From Desulfovibrio sp. (GTDB taxonomy: Bacteria; Desulfobacterota; Desulfovibrionia; Desulfovibrionales; Desulfovibrionaceae): a DNA stretch of 64,000 nucleotides. The translations under genes and the position numbers were made by a program. The notes beneath the pieces were generated by a model. That model had not been told where the DNA came from, did not search any database, and saw nothing but the letters and a program-made list of their open reading frames with translations. Of the stretch, positions 17,834-26,777 are shown in pieces (the first letter of the stretch is position 1; each line of letters opens with the position of its first letter). Where the stretch lies: NCBI GenBank assembly GCA_031272405.1, contig JAISTW010000040.1, forward strand, positions 16,759 to 80,758, given 5' to 3'.

Positions 17834-18981
17834 CTTGCGAACATTGTCCGCTTGAGAACAGCAGGGAGAATTTGCTGGAAGCGAGCAACCTGAGCAAACG
17901 GTTTAAATCCCGTGGAACGCTCAAAACAGCCCTGGACAATGTAACTTTTTGCGTGCCGCGCGGATCGCTGACGGTTATTCTGGGGCCGGCGGGGGCGGGA
18001 AAAACCACCGCGTTACGGCTGCTGGCCGGGCTGGAAAAAGAGGATGCGGGCAGCATCGTACTGGACGGCCTGAACATGAGCGGCGTTGAACCGCGAGCGC
18101 GCGACGTGGCCATGATTTTCGACAATCTGGCCCTGTACCCCAACAAGACGGGTTTCGGAAACATGGCCAGCCCGTTGCGGGAACGTCGCCTGCCGGCACA
18201 GGAAATAGAGCGGAGAGTGCGCGATGTGGCGGCCAAGTTGCGCATACTCCACATTCTGGACCGTCTGCCCGGAACCATGAGCGGTGGAGAGCGCCAGCGT
18301 GTGGCTATGGGGCGAGTTCTGGTACGCTCCCCGCGCCTCTTTCTGCTGGATGAACCCCTCTCCAGCCTGGATGCCCCTCTGCGCATAGAACTACGCGCGG
18401 AAATCAAACGTCTGCAACGCGAACAAGGGCATACCTTTCTCATGGCGACGCCGGATTTTTCAGAGGCAATGGCCATAGCCGACACCGTGATTCTCCTGCG
18501 CGAGGGGCAAGTGCTTCAAACAGCGGCGCCCCAGGAACTTTACGATTGCCCTGTGGACAGCGAAGCCGCGCGTTTCGTGGGTGCGCCGCAAATCAACATT
18601 CTTCCGGCTTTTTACAATGAGGGGCGTGTGCGAACCGCCGGAATTTCCTTTCCCGTGCCGGACAGAATAGCTCTGACTGTGGCGAACCTGCCCCTGGAGG
18701 GCTTTTTGCTGGGACTCCGGCCGGAAAATATCCGCCTGGAGTCCGTAACCTCCACGGTGAACGACGGATGGGCGAAAATCATTGATGTGGAAGCTATGGG
18801 GTTGCGCCGGAGCATAACCATAGAGCAACAAGGCGCCCATATACGTGTGCTGACCGATGCCCTGCGGGGCGAGGACTTCTCCATAGGACAGCGCGTTGTC
18901 TGGCGGCCGGTCGATACCGAAAGGCTGCTGGTCTTCAGTAGAAAGGGCGGAAAGAATCTGCTCCGCCCCAATACGGCATGA
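17830..18981 (+). CDS. ABC transporter ATPase B (MalK-like, lacks Q-loop Gln and switch His)
   Basis: 383 residues, the same architecture as its neighbour. Walker A GPAGAGKTT, signature MSGGERQR and Walker B FLLDEPLSSLD are intact. The Q-loop position reads MIFDNLALYP (Asp instead of Gln), and the switch region reads ATPDFSEAM, where THD would be expected (Pro instead of His). This subunit probably cannot hydrolyse ATP in its own site but supplies the working signature motif to ATPase A. Glycerol importers of the GlpS/GlpT type are a precedent for two-ATPase carbohydrate-class importers. Its stop overlaps the radical SAM start by 4 nt. Confidence 0.9.
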   Translation: MTCEHCPLENSRENLLEASNLSKRFKSRGTLKTALDNVTFCVPRGSLTVILGPAGAGKTTALRLLAGLEKEDAGSIVLDGLNMSGVEPRARDVAMIFDNLALYPNKTGFGNMASPLRERRLPAQEIERRVRDVAAKLRILHILDRLPGTMSGGERQRVAMGRVLVRSPRLFLLDEPLSSLDAPLRIELRAEIKRLQREQGHTFLMATPDFSEAMAIADTVILLREGQVLQTAAPQELYDCPVDSEAARFVGAPQINILPAFYNEGRVRTAGISFPVPDRIALTVANLPLEGFLLGLRPENIRLESVTSTVNDGWAKIIDVEAMGLRRSITIEQQGAHIRVLTDALRGEDFSIGQRVVWRPVDTERLLVFSRKGGKNLLRPNTA

Positions 18982-19931
18982 TCAACTTTTTTGTTTCCTT
19001 TTCCTGTAATCTGCGCTGCCCTTACTGCTTCGCCCTTGAACTGCGCAAGCGCCACCCGGCCCCCATGGACGACGCGACCTTCGAACGTCTGCGCGATTGG
19101 GTCGCCGCCTATCGTATTCCCCTGGTCTCCCTTATCGGCGGCGAGCCGACAACACACCCGCGCATATTGGAAATGGCGACGTCTCTGGCGGAAACCGGGA
19201 GCAAAGTGGCCCTGTTCACCAATGCGCTGGCGTCGGAGTCCTTGTTGGAACGCCTCGTGGAACATGTGGATAATTTCGTCGTCAACTATAATGCCCCGTC
19301 CCTGCTCACTCCTTCCCAACAGGAACAGCGCTGCAGAAGTCTTGCCCTGCTCTCGGAAAAAGCCAGAAGACTGACCTTTTCCAAAAATTTTTTCCCCGGC
19401 GGCATGACTTACGACTACTTCCTGGAAGGACTGGCCCGTTACAAGGTTTCCGCCGTACGTTGCGATGTGGCGCGTCCCAGCTTTACCGGCGCAAACTCGC
19501 ACTCTGTTCCCCGTTCTCTGCCCGCCGTTATGACCAAGGTTGTGGCCTTTGCGGAAAAATGCAAGAATATGGGTGTGCCCACGGGCCTGGATTGCTGTGT
19601 GCGCTTGTGCGCGCTGAATGAAAAGGACACGTTGTTCATGGAGAAACAAGCCGTAAAATTTACGGGAATCTGTCATCCGTCCATGGACATATTCCCGGAT
19701 CTCTCCGCCTCTTATTGTCTGCCCCTGTATGATCTGCATGTGGATGACGTCACGTCCTTTGCGGGGGAGGAAGCATTGCAATGGCACATGGCAGAGGCGG
19801 CGCGCCCGTTGCGGCGTCAGGCCGCCAACAGAAAATGCCTTGGCTGCGATCTCTTTCAGCGACGCTGCCAGGGCGGATGTCTGGCCCAGAAACGCCGCAA
19901 CCGGCTGCCCAGGGGAGAATCCTTGTCATGA
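18978..19931 (+). CDS. Radical SAM protein with SPASM-like C-terminal cysteine cluster
   Basis: 317 residues. The radical SAM motif CNLRCPYC begins at about residue 10, with IGGEPTTHP as the SAM-binding GGE segment. A C-terminal Cys cluster (CLGCDLFQRRCQGGCLA) resembles a SPASM or twitch domain that carries an extra Fe-S cluster, common in peptide-modifying and anaerobic sulfatase-maturing enzymes. Both neighbouring junctions are 4-nt ATGA overlaps, so it is made together with the transporter and the molybdoenzyme. No small precursor-peptide gene is visible in the operon. It might act on the substrate or mature a partner protein; this is open. Confidence 0.85.
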   Translation: MINFFVSFSCNLRCPYCFALELRKRHPAPMDDATFERLRDWVAAYRIPLVSLIGGEPTTHPRILEMATSLAETGSKVALFTNALASESLLERLVEHVDNFVVNYNAPSLLTPSQQEQRCRSLALLSEKARRLTFSKNFFPGGMTYDYFLEGLARYKVSAVRCDVARPSFTGANSHSVPRSLPAVMTKVVAFAEKCKNMGVPTGLDCCVRLCALNEKDTLFMEKQAVKFTGICHPSMDIFPDLSASYCLPLYDLHVDDVTSFAGEEALQWHMAEAARPLRRQAANRKCLGCDLFQRRCQGGCLAQKRRNRLPRGESLS

Positions 19932-22624
19932 CCCAAAGTCCAACGAGAAAAACCGTTGTCACCACATGCACCCGCAACTGCCCCAATACCTGCGGATTGC
20001 GCGCTGTGGTCGAGGATGGACGACTTGTCGGCCTGACCGGAGACCCGGCCCATCCCTACACCAGGGGAACGGCCTGCGGAAAAACGGCGCGCTATATCCA
20101 GCGCGTTTACAGCCCCGAGCGGGTGCTGCATCCCCTTTTGCGCAGAAATGGAGCATGGGAACGCGTCTCGTGGGATGCGGCCCTGGATTTCACGGCTGAC
20201 GCGCTCAAACGAGTCATTTCCGAACACGGGCCGGAAGCGGTGCTGTACTACCAGGGCATGGGAGAACGCACGGCCCTGAAGCTTCTGAACAGTTACTTTT
20301 TCAACCTTCTGGGAGGAACGAGCGCAACTTACGGCGCGCTCTGCGGCGGAACCGGACAGGCTTCCCAAAATCTGGATGTGGGAGAACGCGTTTCTCACGA
20401 CCCGCTGGATCACTACAACAGTCAAGCCATGATTCTCTGGGGCCGCAACCCGGCATCCACCAATATCAGCCTGCTCAACGTCATCAAGGATATCCGCAAA
20501 CGCGGCGGTCCGGTCGTGCTGGTGGATCCGGCGCCAACACGCACTGTCCGCCTAGTTGACAGACACATTGCCCCACGCCCCAATTCCGATGCTTTCCTGG
20601 CCTTGGCTGTGGCCCGGCACATTCTGGAGGCCGGCGCGGCGGATATGGAATTCTTGAACCGGCACACGGAAGGACACGAGGCATACCTGGCGCTGTTGCG
20701 GCGTTTCACTCCGGAAGAGCTGCGCGACCGCTGCGACGTTTCCCGGGACGACATAAAATTTCTGGCTGAAACGCTTATGTTCCGCAAACCTGTTTCCATA
20801 CTGCTGGGTTGGGGGCTGCACCGCCACGAATACGCCCACTATGCGGTGAGAAGCATTGATGCCCTGGGCGCGATGGCCGGCCTTCTGGGTGTGCCCGGCG
20901 GTGGCGTGAGCCAGGGATTTGAGGAATACGGCCCCTATGACGAACGCTGGTGGGGGTGGAATCTGAACCCGCCCCGGCGCAAATTCCTGTTGCCCCGCAT
21001 TGGGGAAGAAATTCTGGACGCCGCGGATCCTCCGGTAAAAATGGCCGTGATCACGGCATCCAATCCCGCGTGCATGTCTCCCAATTCCCAAATGGTCGCC
21101 CGCGGGCTGCGCTCCCTGGACTGCGTCGTCTATACCGGCCATTTTTTGGACGATACCGCCGATCTGGCCACAGTGTTTCTCCCCGCCACCACTTTTCTGG
21201 AAGAAGACGATGTCGCGGCCGGTTACGGCCACAACTATGTGGGCGGAGTGAACAAAGCCATTGAGCCTTTGGGAGAATGCCGCTCGGAATTTCATATCTT
21301 TCAGGCCCTGGCCAAGCGTTTCCCGTTCGCCGAAGAATATTGCCGCCCCCTGCGCGACTGGCTGACCGACATCTGCGCCCCCATGACGCTGAAAGGCTGC
21401 TGTCTGGAAGACCTGAGGCATGCCCCTTTCCGCATGCCGGCGGCCATGGTTCCATACGCCAACGGGCTTTTCCCCACGCCGTCCGGCAAATTCCGCTGTC
21501 TGGAAGATATTGACCCCACGCATCTTTTGCCCAAGGCCGATCTTCCGTACACTCTGATGACCATAGCCTCTCACGACCACATTTGTTCAGAACGAACCTA
21601 CACGGAACACACATCCCTTCCCCTGTGTTTTTTGGCGGAGAGCGAAGCCCGGCGGCAAGGACTGGCCGACGGCGAACCCGCCCTGCTTTCAAATCAAAAC
21701 GGCGAAGCCGCTGTGCGCATCTGCGCGAAATCCGGGCAACGTCCTGACATTATTGTGGTCGAGCGCGGCGGATGGCTCAAGGCGGGGCACGGGCTGAACC
21801 GTTTCACCCCTTCCAGGGGGAGCAGGGTGGGCAACGGCACGCCGTATTACGACACCCACGTGAGTCTGCAACCTCTTTTCACCTCCGGCGCGCAACCACG
21901 TTTGCTGGTGCTGCAAAACAGCGACGGCGCTCCCGGTGGATTGTTCACCCATGCTCTGGAGCAGTGCGGCGCGCGGCTCACAACGGTGAAAGCCCACAGG
22001 GGAGAAGCCATGCCCCCGACGCCGGGGGATTTCGCAGCTCTGGTGGTTCTGGGAGGGTCTCAAGATGCTTACGACGATGCGGCTTCTCCCTTTTTGCGGG
22101 CGGAAATGGACCTGATGCTGGCCTTTGCAGCGGCAGACAAACCCGTGACCGGCATCTGCCTGGGCGGACAACTGCTGGCCCGCGCCCATGGCGGAAAAGT
22201 CCACGCCATGCAAAAGCTGGAGTTCGGCTTTGCGCGCCTTGAAGTCACAGCGGAAGGCGAGCTGGACCCGCTGCTGGACAAAGCTTTGCCCTTGCCGTTG
22301 CTTATGGAATACCATCAGGATGCCTTCAGCCTCCCGCCGGACGCCGTATTGCTCGTCAGCGGCGGCGTATCCCCCCAGGCATTCCGCATAGGCCGCGCTT
22401 CCTACGGCTTTCAGTTTCATCTGGAGGTAAGCGCGATCGGTGTAGCCGACTGGCTCAGGGATTTGAGGGAAGACGAAACCAGCCGTTACGCTCGCTACCG
22501 GGAACAGTTTGACGATGCCTTTTTCGATGAACTGATGATGGACCTGCCTGTCACAGCCTGGGAAAGCGCCCGTTTCTGCCGCCAGGTGGCGCGAAACTGG
22601 CTGAAAATGATTGCTCCCAGCTGA
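19928..22624 (+). CDS. Molybdopterin oxidoreductase fused to class I glutamine amidotransferase
   Basis: 898 residues from ATG 19928, which overlaps the radical SAM stop. Residues 1 to about 650 form a DMSO-reductase-family molybdopterin enzyme: N-terminal 4Fe-4S ligands CTRNCPNTC plus a Cys in TACGK, LWGRNPASTN, VDPAPT and a C-terminal dinucleotide-binding region. From about residue 657 a complete class I amidotransferase (GuaA-like) follows: nucleophile Cys in GICLGGQLLA near 741, and His and Glu in FQFHLEVS near 830. No Tat signal is seen, so it should be cytoplasmic. The fusion is unusual to me. It may couple release of ammonia from an amide to a redox step on the imported compound. Last gene of the operon, ending 11 nt from a convergent kinase gene. 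Confidence 0.9.
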   Translation: MTQSPTRKTVVTTCTRNCPNTCGLRAVVEDGRLVGLTGDPAHPYTRGTACGKTARYIQRVYSPERVLHPLLRRNGAWERVSWDAALDFTADALKRVISEHGPEAVLYYQGMGERTALKLLNSYFFNLLGGTSATYGALCGGTGQASQNLDVGERVSHDPLDHYNSQAMILWGRNPASTNISLLNVIKDIRKRGGPVVLVDPAPTRTVRLVDRHIAPRPNSDAFLALAVARHILEAGAADMEFLNRHTEGHEAYLALLRRFTPEELRDRCDVSRDDIKFLAETLMFRKPVSILLGWGLHRHEYAHYAVRSIDALGAMAGLLGVPGGGVSQGFEEYGPYDERWWGWNLNPPRRKFLLPRIGEEILDAADPPVKMAVITASNPACMSPNSQMVARGLRSLDCVVYTGHFLDDTADLATVFLPATTFLEEDDVAAGYGHNYVGGVNKAIEPLGECRSEFHIFQALAKRFPFAEEYCRPLRDWLTDICAPMTLKGCCLEDLRHAPFRMPAAMVPYANGLFPTPSGKFRCLEDIDPTHLLPKADLPYTLMTIASHDHICSERTYTEHTSLPLCFLAESEARRQGLADGEPALLSNQNGEAAVRICAKSGQRPDIIVVERGGWLKAGHGLNRFTPSRGSRVGNGTPYYDTHVSLQPLFTSGAQPRLLVLQNSDGAPGGLFTHALEQCGARLTTVKAHRGEAMPPTPGDFAALVVLGGSQDAYDDAASPFLRAEMDLMLAFAAADKPVTGICLGGQLLARAHGGKVHAMQKLEFGFARLEVTAEGELDPLLDKALPLPLLMEYHQDAFSLPPDAVLLVSGGVSPQAFRIGRASYGFQFHLEVSAIGVADWLRDLREDETSRYARYREQFDDAFFDELMMDLPVTAWESARFCRQVARNWLKMIAPS

Positions 22625-22635
22625 AAACAAACGGG

Positions 22636-24147
22636 CTATATGGTTTCCGTACCCGCCGCGGGAAGCAGAACCCGCACCAGCGCGCCGCCGCCCTCGCCGT
22701 TGATCAGTTCTATTTGCCCGCCGTGGCTGGAGATGATGGAATGCACTATGGGCAGGCCCAGCCCGGTGCCCGCTTCCTTGGTGGTAAAAAAGGGGTCGAG
22801 AAGATGCGGCAGGGTCACGGGGTCGAAGCCAGGCCCTGAATCCAGAAATTCCAAGCACACATGCCCTTTTTCATCCAGCCGTCCTGTAATGCGCAGTGTT
22901 CCTCCCCGCGTTCCCGGCCGGCCGTCCATGGCCTGTTGTCCGTTGACAAGAATGTTGTAAAAAGCCCGATACAAAAGTTCCTTGTCGCCGCGAACGTAAA
23001 GTTCAGCGGCTGTATCCCGTTCTATGACCACGCCGTGGCGGTCCATTTCCCCTTCCAGAAAGCCCAGGGCCTGATTCAAGGTCAGGTTGATGTCCGTCAT
23101 ATCCTGCCTGGGCCGCCGTGGGCGCGCATAGTCGAGAAAATCGTTGACAGTGCGGGAAAGACGCAGAGATTCATCGTAAATGGCCGACAAAATACGTCGT
23201 GTGCCGGCATCGGCCTTGTCCGTGCGGTTGTGCAACAGCTCGGCGCTGGAACGAATGATGCCGAGAGGATTGCGTATTTCATGGGCAATGCTGGCCACGA
23301 CCCTGCCCATGCTCGCCAGGCGCTCATTGCTGTGCAGTTCGTTTTCCAGCATGCGATTTCTCGCCATACGCTGGGCCAACACGCGTTCGGCCCTGTGTAT
23401 GAGAGCCAGCATCAGCACAAACAGAACAATAGAGGAAAGCAGCGACATAAGCACAATAACCCACTGAAATGTCACAACTTCCTCATAGTCGCCGGTGATA
23501 TCCTGGGTCAGTTCCAAAACGCCCATTACCGAGGTTCGCTGGCCGTCCTCCAACTCGCCGCGTAACGGGTAGAGGACGCGCAACACAAAGGAACCCGCGT
23601 CCAGAGGCATGCGAAACGGCGCCTGCCAGGCAGGAATGCCGGCGACGATTTCCGACATGGCGCTTTCGCCTTCCAGCACATTGTCGAGATTGTCCGGGGC
23701 AAGGCCAATTTTGCCCAATTCCTGCTGATCCGTGGAATAGGCCACACGGTGGGCAAAATCGTAAATGCGCAGCCTCTGCACGGGCAATCCCTGAATAACG
23801 GACTGAACCACCTTGTCCAGTCGTTCGTACTGTTCCTTGTCGCGTAGAGCAATATGACCGCGGGCGAAAACTGTGGGCAGAAAAAAACGCCGGAACATCT
23901 GGTGGTTCAAGTTGACCACCAGAAATCCGGCAAAATTCTTCTGGCGCGTCAGAAGTGTTTCCCGCGCCGAATTGGCTATAAAGAAGGACAGGCTCAGCGT
24001 TGTCGCCAGAATAAACAACAGGGAAAGCCAGGACAGCGTTCTGGCGTAGCTGAGAGTCAGATCCTTGCTGTCGCTGGGCTGAACGGGCGTTGCCCGGCTT
24101 TCACCCGGCGTTTGTTCATCCTGGGCATGGTCCGCCGGCTTTTCCAT
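22636..24147 (-). CDS. NtrB-like sensor histidine kinase
   Basis: 503 residues. A membrane segment at about 37-57, a periplasmic sensor of about 150 residues, a second segment at about 225-248, then HisKA with AHEIRNPLG (His near 289) and an NtrB/ZraS-type HATPase (NILVNGQQAM, FFTTKEAGTGLGLPIV). Kinases of this kind usually pair with sigma-54 activators; no response regulator is adjacent. It starts 3 nt after the pgi stop, so the two are co-transcribed. It converges on the molybdoenzyme operon with 11 nt between stops, and no terminator is visible in the gap. Confidence 0.92.
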   Translation of the reverse strand: MEKPADHAQDEQTPGESRATPVQPSDSKDLTLSYARTLSWLSLLFILATTLSLSFFIANSARETLLTRQKNFAGFLVVNLNHQMFRRFFLPTVFARGHIALRDKEQYERLDKVVQSVIQGLPVQRLRIYDFAHRVAYSTDQQELGKIGLAPDNLDNVLEGESAMSEIVAGIPAWQAPFRMPLDAGSFVLRVLYPLRGELEDGQRTSVMGVLELTQDITGDYEEVVTFQWVIVLMSLLSSIVLFVLMLALIHRAERVLAQRMARNRMLENELHSNERLASMGRVVASIAHEIRNPLGIIRSSAELLHNRTDKADAGTRRILSAIYDESLRLSRTVNDFLDYARPRRPRQDMTDINLTLNQALGFLEGEMDRHGVVIERDTAAELYVRGDKELLYRAFYNILVNGQQAMDGRPGTRGGTLRITGRLDEKGHVCLEFLDSGPGFDPVTLPHLLDPFFTTKEAGTGLGLPIVHSIISSHGGQIELINGEGGGALVRVLLPAAGTETI

Positions 24148-24150
24148 AAC

Positions 24151-25491
24151 CTAAAATGTCTGCTCCTGACGCGGAACAGCCAGAAACGCGGACAAGGCCG
24201 CGTTTTCCTCCGGGTACCCCCCCGCTCCAAGTCGGGCGTTGGCCAGGCGCTTACCCAACTCCACCGCCGGTTGGTCCAGAGGATTGATGTCCAGAAGCCA
24301 ACCGGTGAAGACCGTCGCTGCTTCCAGCAGCATCATGAGGGCTCCCGCGGCTCTGGGGCCGTCATCATCCATGTCTATGTGGACAATGGGCACTGCATTG
24401 GCGGCCAGAGCCATGCGCGTGCCCAAAGCCTCGGCCTCCAGCAGGTTGCTGAAGGGCTTGCCGGCAAGCCAGGACCACTTGTCGGGGAGGTCTTGCCCGA
24501 AACCACAGCATTTGGGTTGAGACCGGCCGGTCAAAAAAAGACAGCCTTTGTCGCGCGGCCCGTCAAGGAACATCTGGTTGACGGAATGCTGGTCCGTCAC
24601 ACCCACGGCGGGCACGGGCATGGTTCCCTTCCCCTCTTTGCCCAGGCTTTCCGCCCAGAGTTGCGCGAACCAAAGGCCATAGGCGGCCCAGGAAGGGATA
24701 TAGCAGAAAAAAATCAGCTGCGAGTACTGTCGCTCTTCCAAAGCTCTGGCCCAGCAGGCCAGAGAGAAGGATGGGTGCCGGCCGAGCCCGGCAGGATCCC
24801 GGATCAGCGGACGCGCGACATCAAGAGCGCCGTCCAGCAAGGCCTGCCAGTCTATGCCCAAAAAAGCGGCGGGCAACATGCCGACAGCCGAAAGAGCGGA
24901 ATAACGGCCGCCGAGAAAATCGGGAACTTCCAGGGAAGAAAGGTCAAAACGGCCGACTTCTTCCCGCAGATAGCCCTTTTCCCGGTCGGTGACGATAATC
25001 ATGTGTTCCTTCCACCGCTCGCCCATAGCCTTGCCGAGCCATTCACGCGCAAGAAAATACTGGGCCAGAGTTTCAATAGTCCCGCCGGACTTGCTGATGC
25101 ACACCACTGCCGTCTCCGCCGGGCTGAGCTTGCCCAGCAAGGCCTCAAACGTTTTGGCGCAGACATTGTCGGCAATCCACAGCCAGGGACCGGCATGATT
25201 GGGCCCGTCCTGCCCCGGCGCGAAAGCCCGTTGTATAGCCCGCGCCCCGAGGGCGGAACCGCCTATGCCCAGCAGGAGCATGTGCTTGAACTGTTTGAGG
25301 CGGGAGATTAGAGGCGGCAAATCATGCAGAAGTTTTTCCCGATAGGGCATATTCAGAAAAGGAAGTTGCCCCGAGGCAAGTTCCCGCGCCAGCTGCGCGG
25401 CGAGTTCCTCCTGACGGGAGGAAAAACGCTCTCCGTCTCCGGCGGTCAAGCGGTGGGCGTAAGCTCTGGACCATTCTAGACTGTGCGACAT
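24151..25491 (-). CDS. pgi: Glucose-6-phosphate isomerase
   Basis: Interconverts glucose-6-phosphate and fructose-6-phosphate. 446 residues, the shorter bacterial/archaeal class. LLLGIGGSALGARAI and ISKSGGTIET are the sugar-phosphate-binding motifs, and the C-terminal part has the family's Gln-rich active-site region (DQHSVNQMFLDG). GGAGG precedes the ATG. The hypothetical membrane protein gene lies 20 nt upstream and the kinase gene 3 nt downstream, all on one strand. Confidence 0.95.
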   Translation of the reverse strand: MSHSLEWSRAYAHRLTAGDGERFSSRQEELAAQLARELASGQLPFLNMPYREKLLHDLPPLISRLKQFKHMLLLGIGGSALGARAIQRAFAPGQDGPNHAGPWLWIADNVCAKTFEALLGKLSPAETAVVCISKSGGTIETLAQYFLAREWLGKAMGERWKEHMIIVTDREKGYLREEVGRFDLSSLEVPDFLGGRYSALSAVGMLPAAFLGIDWQALLDGALDVARPLIRDPAGLGRHPSFSLACWARALEERQYSQLIFFCYIPSWAAYGLWFAQLWAESLGKEGKGTMPVPAVGVTDQHSVNQMFLDGPRDKGCLFLTGRSQPKCCGFGQDLPDKWSWLAGKPFSNLLEAEALGTRMALAANAVPIVHIDMDDDGPRAAGALMMLLEAATVFTGWLLDINPLDQPAVELGKRLANARLGAGGYPEENAALSAFLAVPRQEQTF

Positions 25492-25511
25492 GATGTCCTC
25501 CGTTTTTTGTT

Positions 25512-26333
25512 TCAGGGCTGCCGGCGCAACTGGGCCAGACAGCCATTTTTGACGCGGACGTCAACAGGCGTGACGAGTTCCAGAACGCCTTTGACCGACT
25601 TGCGCATCACTGCCTGAGCTATTTCTTCCCCTTTGGGCGAGAAAACAAGGCAGGCGCTCCCATCGCGAGGGATCGGCAATCCGTTGGCAAGGCAAAAAAC
25701 GCGGCAGTCTTCTTCCTGGACGGATGTGCGAAAAATCTCGCTGCAACCGAGTTTCGTCAGCGCGTCCAGATAGTTTCGTCCCCAGAAAAATGTGAGAATG
25801 CCGAGCAGTAAGCCGCACAGCCCGCAGGCGACGCCGGGAGCTACCGGAGCAATGCCCATGAGGCGTTGTATGACGGATGCCGCTCCGGCCTGCCTGGCGG
25901 CCGCGTCTTCCCAAACGACAACAAGAAATTTTTGCGCGTTCGCGCTGGCGCGGAAGCGCACGCGCATTTCATAACGTCCCGGCCGGGCGTCAGACTCGGC
26001 GTATACGGCGGCCCGCCACATGGCGCTGCCGAACCAGTAGCTGGCGAAATACCCATCCAACCTAAAATGCACGTCCGGCGCGACGGGACTGAATTCAGCG
26101 CTGACATCGCTCATAAGGGGGTTTTGGGAAGACGCGGGGCCGGAGAACATGACTGTCTCGCCGGGCAGCAGCTCCAGAACTTCCGCGCCGCTGCGCACCG
26201 ATGCATACAGGCCGTCGGCCAGACAAAGAAGCGCCGTCGCGATAAAAACGGCGCTCAAACGTCCGCAGAGCCGGAATCGCCCGCGCAGAGCAATGGTGGA
26301 TTTCCAGAGAGCATTTTCCGTCATGCAGGCCAT
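25512..26333 (-). CDS. Hypothetical membrane protein
   Basis: 273 residues, not recognised. An N-terminal hydrophobic segment (about 25-45) is followed by a predicted extracytoplasmic domain of about 125 residues, then a second strong membrane segment (GVACGLCGLLLGILTFF, about 170-187) and a soluble C-terminal domain of about 80 residues with several Cys. A start 3 codons downstream is possible. It is probably the first or second gene of a unit with pgi and the NtrB-like kinase; a role in the signal sensed by that kinase is conceivable but unsupported. Confidence 0.65.
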   Translation of the reverse strand: MACMTENALWKSTIALRGRFRLCGRLSAVFIATALLCLADGLYASVRSGAEVLELLPGETVMFSGPASSQNPLMSDVSAEFSPVAPDVHFRLDGYFASYWFGSAMWRAAVYAESDARPGRYEMRVRFRASANAQKFLVVVWEDAAARQAGAASVIQRLMGIAPVAPGVACGLCGLLLGILTFFWGRNYLDALTKLGCSEIFRTSVQEEDCRVFCLANGLPIPRDGSACLVFSPKGEEIAQAVMRKSVKGVLELVTPVDVRVKNGCLAQLRRQP

Positions 26334-26395
26334 GACTCAGTATACATGGCCTTGGGGCAGGGGACAAGCCCCCTTTGAGAGACAAAGCTTTTTCG

Positions 26396-26704
26396 TCAAC
26401 GCGCCCGCACGGAAACGCCGGAAGGCTCCAGCACGCGCCAGCGCACAAGACTTGGTCCACGGCCGGGAAGATCCACAAGGCTTTCCTCTTCGGCCGGAAA
26501 GCGTTTTCTCACAAGACGCGTGAGCGCGAAGGCGCAACCCCACACGGGCACGGTGATGCCGAAAAACCAGAGACAAAAAGCCGCCTCCGCGGGCAGGGAC
26601 CCGCGGGCCGCCATGTGCATGGCCACAAAAACAGCGCCCACCATGCACACATTGGCGCAGACGCGGATAATTCCTATATACCAGGATTGTTTGTAGCTGT
26701 TCAT
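26396..26704 (-). CDS. Small two-segment membrane protein
   Basis: 102 residues from ATG 26702-26704, behind GGGAGTGAAG. A longer frame starting at 26773 lacks a ribosome-binding site. Two hydrophobic segments (about 13-30 and 40-60) are followed by an Arg-rich cytoplasmic-like tail. No family recognised. It is 62 nt upstream of the hypothetical membrane protein on the same strand. Confidence 0.65.
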   Translation of the reverse strand: MNSYKQSWYIGIIRVCANVCMVGAVFVAMHMAARGSLPAEAAFCLWFFGITVPVWGCAFALTRLVRKRFPAEEESLVDLPGRGPSLVRWRVLEPSGVSVRAR

Positions 26705-26777
26705 CTTCACTCCCGACGTTCGCGCTCGCGCGGGCCGAGGCTGCGAAAGCCCCGGCCGCGCGTGATTGACCAAACGC

